Shown: positions 6,069-15,000 of the stretch, in pieces
Layout: each line of letters begins with the position of its first letter
How positions within the stretch are numbered: the stretch's first letter is position 1
Assembly (NCBI RefSeq): GCF_028736035.1
Contig: NZ_CP117866.1
Coordinates: 8,659,001 to 8,723,000 of the forward strand
Origin: Streptomyces sp. T12
GTDB lineage: Bacteria; Actinomycetota; Actinomycetes; Streptomycetales; Streptomycetaceae
Length of the DNA: 64,000 nt
Reading direction: 5' to 3'
Notes under the pieces: model-generated
Databases searched by the model: none
Told to the model about the DNA's origin: nothing
Seen by the model: only the letters and a program-made list of their open reading frames with translations
Position numbers and translations under genes: made by a program

Positions 6069-9067
6069 CGAACGGCCCGCTTCTGGGGCTGCTGCAGCTT
6101 GCGTAGCTTCTGGACTTTCTGAGCCTTCTGAGTCTTATGTGGCTTTTGTGCCTTACCTGTCTTCCGTGGCACGTCCCAGGCGACGGGCAGGACACTGAGC
6201 CCGCGCTCGAACATGCTGGGCCGCCACCGCGGCGTGCCGTCCAGCCGCAGGCCGGGCAGCCGGCGCAGCACGGTGGTGACGGCGGCCTCGGCCGTCATCC
6301 GGCCGATGTGGGCGCCCAGGCAGTAGTGGGCGCCATGCCCGAACGCCAGATGGCCGGGGGTGGGACGGCGCAGGTCGAGCCGGTCGGGGTCGGGGAAGCG
6401 GGCGGGGTCCCGGTTGGCCGCGCCGAGGCACAGGAACAGGGACTCGTTCGCCGGGACGGTCACCTCGCCGAACTCGACGGCTTCGAGGGTGCCCCGCCAG
6501 CTCGTGAACGGCAACGGGCTCTCGTAACGGAGGAGTTCACCGATGCCCGTCTCCAGCAGCGCCGGGTCGCCGCGGAGCTCGGCGAGTTGGCCGGGGTGGG
6601 TGAGCAGGGCGTGCAGGCTGTTGCCGACGCTGTTGATGCTGGGGTCCTGGCCCGCCACCAGCATCATCATGACCTGGCCGTGCAGTTCGTCCTCGCCGAT
6701 CAGAGCGTCCTCGTCGCGGGCCCGGACCAGCAGCGAGATCAGGTCGTCGCCGGGGGCGCGGCGCTTCTCGGCGACCGCCTTGCGGACGAACCCGTCGATC
6801 TCGTGGGCGAGCGCCGCCACGTAGGGGACGTCGTTGTTCCATTCGGCGGTCCGCCAGATCATCGCCCGCAGATGGTTCATCCGGGGCGGGGTGGCGCCGA
6901 GGACGGAGAACAGGACGTTGCCGCCGAGCGGGTAGGCGACGGCCGCCATGAGGTCGGCCCGACCCCGGTCCACGATCTGGTCGATCCGGGTGTCGACGAC
7001 GCGCTGCACCCGGGAGCGCCACTGTTCCTGGCGCGCGGGCGTGAAGAACGGCCGCATGATCGCCCGCAGTTCGGCATGGCGCGGGTCGTCACTGTCCAGC
7101 AGGTGCGTGAAGAGCCGCTCCCGCAGCTCGGACGGCCAGTGCCGCAGCCACATACGGCCGGCGGTGATGCGTGTGCTGTCGCAGCTCACCCGCGCGTCGG
7201 TGTGGGCCCGCCGGACGTCGTCGTAGCGGGTCAGCAGCCAGCCCGGACCGTCCGGAGCCATGATCTGGCTCACCGGCCGGTGCTCCCGCAGCCAGTGCAG
7301 CGTCGGGTACGGGTCGTGCTGGAACGCCTCGGTGAACGGAGCCGGCAGCCCGCCCGGCAGCTCCTCGGGCGGCCAGCCCGGCGGGTACTCCCGGACCGCC
7401 TCGACCCTGGGCCTGCGCCGCGCCGGGACGTACGGGGTGACGCCCTCGGACGGCGCGGGCGGGGACTGCGCCACGGACACGCCCTGGAGGCGACTGGTGC
7501 GCAGCATCGGGTAGTTGAGCTCGCCGAACCGGTCGCCGCTCAGCCCCGGGCCGCCATGGTTGGACAGGTACGGAACGCCCGCGAGGTGCGAGTCGTTCAC
7601 CCGGATCTGGCCGCACGAGCGGACGTCCCGGACGAACCGGTCGATGACCTGCGGGTCCTGTGCCCACAGGGAGTTGCGCAGGCCGTAGGCGCCGGCGGCG
7701 ACGAACGACACCGTCTCGGCGAGGAGTTCGTCGTCACCGGCGGGCTCGGGGACGACGACGGTCAGCATCGGGAAGAACGTCTCGTGCCGGACCGACCTGA
7801 GCTCCCGCGCCCGGGCGAGCCCGTCGACCCGGATGAGTGCCGGCTCCGCGAAGACGGCGACATCGCTCTCCCGGCCGCCCACGTCCAGGTGGCGTCCGCC
7901 GGTCAGCACACGGGCGCCCGCCCGCCGGGCGTCGGCGAGCGCCGCGTCGTATCCGGCGGTGTTGGGCGTGGCAGCCAGCACCACCTCGGGATCGTCGGGG
8001 AAACCGGGCCGCAACGCCCGGACGCGGTCGGTGAGTCGGTCGACGAGCCGGTCGGCGATCTCCGGGTGGACGAGCGCGATGTTGGGCGCACAGCAGATCT
8101 GGCCGCTGCCGTGGTACGACTCCAGCAGCGCGTCCACGGCCCGGTCGAGGGGCGCGTCACGCCACACCACGACCATGTCGTTGCCGCCGAGTTCCAGGAT
8201 CGGCTTCTTGCCCGCGACGAGGCACGCCTTCTCGATCTGTTCGCCGCGGATCGAGTCGCCGAAGTACAGCACGTCGTCCACCAGCGGACTGTCCAGCCAG
8301 GCATCCAGCGCCTGGGCCGGGTCGGTGCACAGCGCCGACAGGACACCGGGCGGGGCACCGGCCTCGGCCAGCGCCGGTACGGCGATCCGCTCCAGCAGAT
8401 ACATCGCGGCGATCGGCGCCTGTCGCGACAGCCGCACCACCAGCGCGTTGCCCGCCAGCACGGACTGGAAGGCCGCGCCGACGCTCAGCGCCGGGGTGTT
8501 CTGCGGCGGCTGCACGCAGACGACGCCGTCCGGCATCCGGCGCAGCGACACCGTCCGTCCACCGGCGGTGTGCCGTGTCTCCAGCTGCCGCAGACACCAG
8601 TCGGTGGTCTCGGGCGCGAAGAAGGTGACAAGGTTGGCGACCTCCATCCGGGCCAGCCGGACCGGGTGCCCTTCCTCGACCAGGAGGTCGGTCAGCGTGT
8701 CCGCGTGTTCCCGCAGCCGTGCGCGGAACGCCTCGGCGACGGCGGCGCGTCGGGCTCGCGGGCTGCCGCCCCATTCGTCCGCGGCGTGCCGTGCCGTGCG
8801 CAGCGCGGTCTGCATGAGGTCGGGTCCGGCGACGGCGCAGCGCCCCAGGATCGTTTCCGGGTGGGCGTCGACGCGCATGTGCCCGGCGTTGAGCGCGTTG
8901 CGGTAGCAGGTGGCGCCGATGGGGTCGTCGATCAGCGCGCTCGCGCGGAGTGCGTAGACCCACTCGGTCGGGCTGGGGACGGTGGTGCCGCCGAGGAGGG
9001 GACCGAAGCTGAGAAAGCTTTCGGTGGGGTCCGCCGTCGGGGTATCGGGTTCCTGACAGGTCACCAT
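6065..9067 (-). CDS. Aldehyde dehydrogenase-cytochrome P450 fusion protein
   Basis: The 1000-residue single chain joins two complete enzymes. Residues about 30-520 are an NAD(P)-dependent aldehyde dehydrogenase: the PxNTPALSV Rossmann region, ELGGND with the general-base Glu near 292, GSGQICCAPN with the nucleophilic Cys near 324, and ETFFP. The cofactor-contact Lys is replaced in the VVRLSR stretch. A linker leads to a class I P450 at about 560-960: I-helix VAGQDPSINSVGN, ELLRYES (ExxR), and heme motif FGHGAHYCLGAH with Cys near 914. The usual I-helix Asp/Glu-Thr pair reads Asp-Pro-Ser here. The last 35 residues are a basic KTQKAQKVQK-like repeat tail. Both halves look catalytically competent. 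Sequential oxidation (C-H to aldehyde to acid) or aldehyde release from a carrier are both possible. ATG at 9067 has GGGAGG upstream and follows the PKS stop by 14 bp. Confidence 0.88.
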   Translation of the reverse strand: MVTCQEPDTPTADPTESFLSFGPLLGGTTVPSPTEWVYALRASALIDDPIGATCYRNALNAGHMRVDAHPETILGRCAVAGPDLMQTALRTARHAADEWGGSPRARRAAVAEAFRARLREHADTLTDLLVEEGHPVRLARMEVANLVTFFAPETTDWCLRQLETRHTAGGRTVSLRRMPDGVVCVQPPQNTPALSVGAAFQSVLAGNALVVRLSRQAPIAAMYLLERIAVPALAEAGAPPGVLSALCTDPAQALDAWLDSPLVDDVLYFGDSIRGEQIEKACLVAGKKPILELGGNDMVVVWRDAPLDRAVDALLESYHGSGQICCAPNIALVHPEIADRLVDRLTDRVRALRPGFPDDPEVVLAATPNTAGYDAALADARRAGARVLTGGRHLDVGGRESDVAVFAEPALIRVDGLARARELRSVRHETFFPMLTVVVPEPAGDDELLAETVSFVAAGAYGLRNSLWAQDPQVIDRFVRDVRSCGQIRVNDSHLAGVPYLSNHGGPGLSGDRFGELNYPMLRTSRLQGVSVAQSPPAPSEGVTPYVPARRRPRVEAVREYPPGWPPEELPGGLPAPFTEAFQHDPYPTLHWLREHRPVSQIMAPDGPGWLLTRYDDVRRAHTDARVSCDSTRITAGRMWLRHWPSELRERLFTHLLDSDDPRHAELRAIMRPFFTPARQEQWRSRVQRVVDTRIDQIVDRGRADLMAAVAYPLGGNVLFSVLGATPPRMNHLRAMIWRTAEWNNDVPYVAALAHEIDGFVRKAVAEKRRAPGDDLISLLVRARDEDALIGEDELHGQVMMMLVAGQDPSINSVGNSLHALLTHPGQLAELRGDPALLETGIGELLRYESPLPFTSWRGTLEAVEFGEVTVPANESLFLCLGAANRDPARFPDPDRLDLRRPTPGHLAFGHGAHYCLGAHIGRMTAEAAVTTVLRRLPGLRLDGTPRWRPSMFERGLSVLPVAWDVPRKTGKAQKPHKTQKAQKVQKLRKLQQPQKRAVR

Positions 9068-9081
9068 GACGGGCCTCCCTT

Positions 9082-12000
9082 TCAGCCGTTGGCGGTGTCG
9101 GTGGTGCGCACGCCCAGGCGCAGCAGCACGTGGCGGGCGAGGTCGGTGACGGTGACGCCGCTCTGGAGGAGTTCCAGGGGCGGGATCTCGACATCGAGGC
9201 GTTGGCGCAGTGTGGTCAGCAGCTCGGCGGCCATCAGGGAGTCGACGCCGTAGTCCTGAAGCGGCAGCTTCGGATCGAGGCGGGCGGCGTCGGTCTGCAG
9301 GATCTGGGCCAGATACTCGGCGAGCGTGCCGCCGACCGTCGTCAGCGCCTCTTCGGCGGTGAGGTCGGCCAGGGCCGCCACGAGGTCCTGGCGGGTGTGC
9401 CCGCCGAGGTCGCCGTCGGCGGGCAGCAGCGCCGCGAAGCGGGGCGTGGTCAGGGTCGGCAGGAAGGTGCGCAGCCGGGCCCAGTCGTGTCGGCCCACAC
9501 CTGCGACGACGGTGCCGGACGCCGCCAGCGAGTCCAGGGCGTCCAGCGCCTCGCGCGAGCCGAGCGCGACTGTGCCGAGCGCTTCCATGGACGGTACGAG
9601 CCCCTCGCGGGCGACATGTCCGCAGTCCCCGAGCGCACCCCAGGCGACGGCGATGGCCGCTTCGGTGCCGTGCCGCCTGCGGGCCAGCGCTTCGGTGAAC
9701 AGGTTCCCGCCGACGTAGGCGGACTGCTTGACGTTGCCCACGGCCGTGGTGAACGAGGAGTACAGCCAGAACAGCCGCAGGTCGTGCTCCCGGGTCAGCG
9801 CGTCGAGGACCGCCGCGCCGGCCAGCTTGGGGGCCAGGACCGCGCGGATCCGCTCGTCGGTGAGTTCGGTGAGGGGGGCGTCGTCGAGCGTCATGGCCGC
9901 GTGGACCACACCCGCGAGCCGGTGCCCGGTGGCGTCGACGCGGCTGATCACCTCGGCCATGGCGGCGGAGTCGGTGACGTCGGCGGCGTACGGCGTGGCG
10001 GTCACGCCCAGCGCGGTCAGGCCGGACAGTACGTCGGTCGCCTCGGGACCGTCGGGGCCCCGCCGGGAGACCAGGGCCAGATGGCGGGCGCCGCGGTCGG
10101 CGAGCCGGCGGGCGGTCGCGGCGCCGAATCCGCTCAGCCCGCCGGTGACCAGATAGGTGCCGTCGGGTTCGAGCCGGGGCGGCTCGGGCCGAGTCCGGAC
10201 GGGAACCGGGCCGTCCTGCGGATCGAGGCTCACGACGACCTTGCCGATGTGCCGCGAGTGCTGCAGCAGCGCGAACGCCTCGCCGACCCGTGCGGCCGGG
10301 TACACCGTGTGCGGCAGCGGCCGGTAGCGGCCGTCCGCCACCCGTTCGGCGACCTCGGCGAGCAGACGCCTGCCTTGTGCGAGCCCCGCCGCGTCGGACA
10401 GCAGGGCGGTGACGTCGACGCCGAAGAAGGCGATGTTGCGGCTGAACGGCCGCATGAGGAGCGGCTTGTTGGCGTAGATGTCGCGCTTGCCGAGTTCGAT
10501 GAACCGGCCGCCCGGCCGCAGCGTCTCCAGGCCCCGGTCGATGGCCTGCCCCGCCAGCGAGTTGAGCACCACGTCGATCCCGCGCCCACCGGTGATCCGC
10601 AGCGCCTGACCGGCGAAGTCCAGGCTCCGGGAATCCAGTACGTGCTCGACGCCCAGCGCGCGCAGCAGGTCACGCTTGGCCGGGCTGCCCGCGGTGGCGA
10701 TCACGGTGGCGCCCACCAGACGGGCGTACTGGACGGCGGCCAGCCCCACCCCACCGGCGGCCCCGTGCACCAGCACGGTCTCCCCGGGCGCCAGTCGCGC
10801 CAGGTCGTGCAGGGCGTAGTGGACCGTCAGGAAGGCCACCGGCACGGTCGCGGCCTCCGCGAAACCGAGACCGTCGGGGATCTTCACCACGGCCGCCGCG
10901 GGAGCCACCGTGTGCGAGGCCAGGCAGGCCGGCACCGCCGCGCACACCCGGTCCCCGACGGCCACGTCGCCCACGCCCTCGCCCACGGCCGTGACGATCC
11001 CGGCGCATTCGAGGCCGGGGCCCGTGTCGCCGAACCCTCCCTCTGTCGCCTCCGGGGGCAGCAGACCGGTCGCCTGCATGATGTCGCGGTAGTTGAGCGC
11101 GGCGGCGCGCACCGCGATCACCACCTCACCGGCCCCGGGGGCGACGGGCTGGGTCCGCGTCCAGGCCGGCTCGTACGACAGTCCGGGCGCGCGGATCTCA
11201 AGGGCGAAGGGTCCGTCGCCGCTCCGCTCGATGTGCTCGCCGGACGGGAGTTCGCGTTCCCGGGGTACGAAGCGGCCGCCCGTGGTGATGACGATCTCGT
11301 CCTCACGTGCGGCCGGGCCCTCGTCCTCACCGAACGACACGGCGGGTTCCAGCAGTTCGCGGGCCAGCCGGTGCGCGTCGGCGGCCGGGTCGCCGAGGCG
11401 TTCCAGCGACAGCCGGGTCACCCGCAGGTCGGGGTGCTCGTTGGCCAGGGTGCGGGCCACGCCCCAGGCGGCGGCGTCCTGCGGGTGGGCGGCGCGTTCG
11501 GGTGCGGGCAGTGCGCCGCTGGGCCGGGTCACCAGCCACAGGGCGGGCCGGGCGCCGTCCGGGAGGCTCTTGCAGGCCGCGGCCAGGGCGCGCAGCGTGG
11601 CAGCGCGCCGTACGGCCTGGTCGAGCATCGCCTGCGGGGCGGAGGGGGAGTCGGCGGGGGAGTCGCCCAGCAGGAGCACCACGGCCGGGTCGCCCTCACC
11701 GGCGAGCGACGCCGTCCAGGCCGCGGGGTCGACGGGAGCGGACGTCACCGGGACGGACCGCGTTCCGCCGTCGGCCAGGAGTGCGGCGAGGTGCTCGGCC
11801 AACGGCGTCTCCGGTTGGCTCTCGGTGGCCACGATCCACCGGGTGCCGTCGTCCGGCCGGGGCAGCGCGGGCTGGGCGGTCTCGTATGCGGGTGCCGAGG
11901 CCAGCAGCACCGAGACGCCGTCCCGGGCCGGTGACTCGATGCTGCCGCCGATGTGGACGACGTCGGCGAGGCCGCATGCGGGCAGCACCTCGGCCCACTG

Positions 12001-15000
12001 TTCGCGGCTCAACAGGGGTGAGTCCGGACGCAGTTCGTCGTCGTGGCTCCAGAAGCTGTCCAGCGTGCCGAAGAACGGCAGCAGATAGCCCGTGTCGTGA
12101 GTCTCGAAGGCCAGCAGTCGGCCGCGGGGAGCCAGCAGCCCGCGTACCCGGCGCAGGGCCGACCGCAGGTCGGTCGCGGTGTGCAGGGAGTTGGCCGCGA
12201 CGATCAGGTCGTAAGCACCGTCGGCGAAGCCCTGCTCAGCCGGGTCGGCGTTCAGGTCGAACGGACGGTAGTCGACGAAGTCGTGGTCGCCGAAACGGTG
12301 CCGGGCGCGGGCGAAGAAGCCCGCGGAGACGTCCGTGAAGTGGTAGACGGTCCGCTCCGGTGGCAGCAGCGGCAGCACCGCTGCGGCGGTCCCACCCGTG
12401 CCCGCGCCGATCTCCAGGATCCGTAGCGGCCGGTCCTCGGGCCAGGACCGGGCGATCTCCGCCGCGAGCGAGGCAAGGACCCGGTTGGGGAAACGGCAGG
12501 ACGGCGCCACGTCGTAGAACTGCTCCAGGGCTTCTTGGGAACCCTGGCCGGTCAGCAGCTGCAGCGCGTCGCGCTCACCGCGCAGCACCTGCGGCAGGTG
12601 CGACAACTGGCGGACCGCCAGCTGCACTTCGGCACTGCAGGCCGGGAAGTCCGACGGCAGCGCGGCCAGGAGGGGGCCCGGGGCCGCAGTGCCGGTCAGC
12701 CGCCACCGTCCGTCCTCGCGGGCGGCGGCCAGACCGTGACCGGCCATCAGGTCGAGCAAGGTCCGCGCCAGCCGGTCGTATCCGGGAAGCATCCCGTGCC
12801 GGACCAGGTCGGCGGGCGTGAACTCGGCCACCTCCGCGGGCAGCAGGCTCTCGAACGCGGCGGCGGCCACATGGGCGGTCACCAGCTTCAGCCGGGCGGC
12901 GAAGTCCTCGAAGCGCGTGGCGCGCCAGCCGGCCTCCACAGCGGCGACGCTCCCTGCGACGGCCGCGGCGAGGTCATGGTTGGCGGGCAGCGGCGAGGGC
13001 GCCGCCGGCAGGTGGAGATGCGGCGCGGCCCGCAGCACGGTCTCGTACCGCAGGGGCGCCCGGTCGGCCGGGCCGGGCACCCGACGCATCCGTACGCCGT
13101 CCAGTTCGGCGGTGACGCTGCCGTCCGGGTCGGTGACGGTGATGTCGAAGCAGAGTTCGGCGGTGCCGCGTGTGCGGTCGCGGACGTGCAGCATCCCCGT
13201 CGCGGACGGTCTCCGCCAGACGCGTACGGCCCCGATCGCGGCCGGAAGCCAGCACTGCCCGGCGCCGGCCCGGGCGGCCACGAGCGGCACACATGCCTGG
13301 AGCGCGCCGTCCAGCAGCGCCGGATGCACCACGTACTGCGCGGTGTCGGCCGCGTCCGTGGTGTGCCGGTAGGCCGCCAGTACCTCCCCGTCCCCGAGGT
13401 GCAGCCGCGCGAGCTGGCGGAACGCGGGCCCGTAGTCCAGACCGTTCGCGGCCAGTTCGCGATACAGGGTGTCGACGTCGCCCCGGCGGGCGCAGCGGGC
13501 ACGCACCGCGGCCACGTCGATCCGGGCGGGCGGGCGGCCGATCAACTCGCGGACCCGGCACCGGGCGTGCGGACGGGGCCGAGTGCCGTCCACGTCGGTG
13601 CCGTCGGTGGCCTCGGTGCTGGTGATGGACACCATGCCGTCGTCGGGTGAGAACCCGAGCTGCACGTGGACGTCCCCGGCCCGGTCCCACGGGACGACCA
13701 GCGGGCGGCTCACCTCCAGCCAGGCCAGTTCCACCGGGCCGTCCAGCACCCGCCGGCCGGCGGACAGAGCCATCTCGACGTAGCCCGTCGCGGGGAGAAC
13801 CACCGATCCGGCCACCTTGTGGTCGGCCAGCCAGGGCACCAGCACCGGTTCGACCGGCCCGTGCCAGGAGGGTTCCGCCGTCGGCAGCCGCTCGCCCAGC
13901 AGGGGGTGGTCCAGCCGTCCCGATCCGCTGCTGACGATCCACTGCTGCGGGGTGCCGCTCCAGTGCCGTTCCCGCTGCCACGGGTACGCGGGAAGCTCCG
14001 CCACTCGGGCGGGGCGCGGGAACCAGCGCGTCCAGTCCGTCTGCGCCCCGGCGGCGATCAGCGCTTCGACCGACCGGCGCAGCGCGGCCGGGCCGGCGGC
14101 GCTGCGGCGCAGGGTGTCGAGTACGGCCACCCGGTCGCGTCCGGCGGTGATCCGGCGCAGGTAGGTGCGCAGGACGGGATGGGGGCCGACTTCCAGCAGG
14201 ACGTCGACGCCCGCGTCCAGGGCGTGGCCGACGGCGGCGGCGAACCGGACCGGCTCGCGGACGTTGCGCCACCAGTATTCGGCGTCCAGGCCGCTCGCGG
14301 GCACCGGGCCGCCGGTGACCGTGGAGATCAGCGCCTCGGTGCTCCTGCTCGGGGCCAGCCCTTCGAGGCCGACGGCCAGCGGGGCGCGGACCCGCTCCAT
14401 GACCGGGCTGTGGAAGGCGTAGTCGAGGTCCATGAGCCGGAAGAACACCTCGCGGGCCGTCAACTCCTCGCCCAGCGACTTGAGTTGGTTGACAGGTCCG
14501 GCGATCGTCACGTCCCTGGCGCTGTTCACGGCGGCCACCACCAGGCCCGGGTAGGCCGACAGAGCCCGCTCCGCCTCGGCCGACGGCAGCCCCACCGCGG
14601 CCATCCGGCCCCGGCCGGCCGTGGCCGCCTGGGCCCGGCCGCGCTCGGCGACCACCCGCGCCGCCTCCTGCAGCGTCAGCGCGCCGACGGCGTACGCGGC
14701 GGCCACCTCGCCGACGCTGTGCCCGAGCGCGACCGTCCACTTCACGCCCCGCTCGCGCAGGACCGCGACGATGCCGGCCTGCATCGTGAACAGCAGCGGC
14801 TGCGCCACCTCGGTGGCCTCCAGCCCCCACTCGTCCGCCGGCCGGCGCAGCTGCGCGGCGACCGACCAGCCGATCCGGGGCTCCAGCGCGCCGTCGGCCG
14901 CCTCCACCTCCGCGCGGAACACCGGGTCGGCGTCCAGCAGGTCGGCGGCCATCCCCGCCCACTGCGAGCCGTTGCCGGCGAAGACCAGCCCGACCCGGCC

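Noticed and set aside
6137..9253. Plus-strand frame of over 1000 codons opposite the ALDH-P450 gene
   Set aside because: Shadow frame from high-GC codon bias; the minus strand encodes two complete enzymes.
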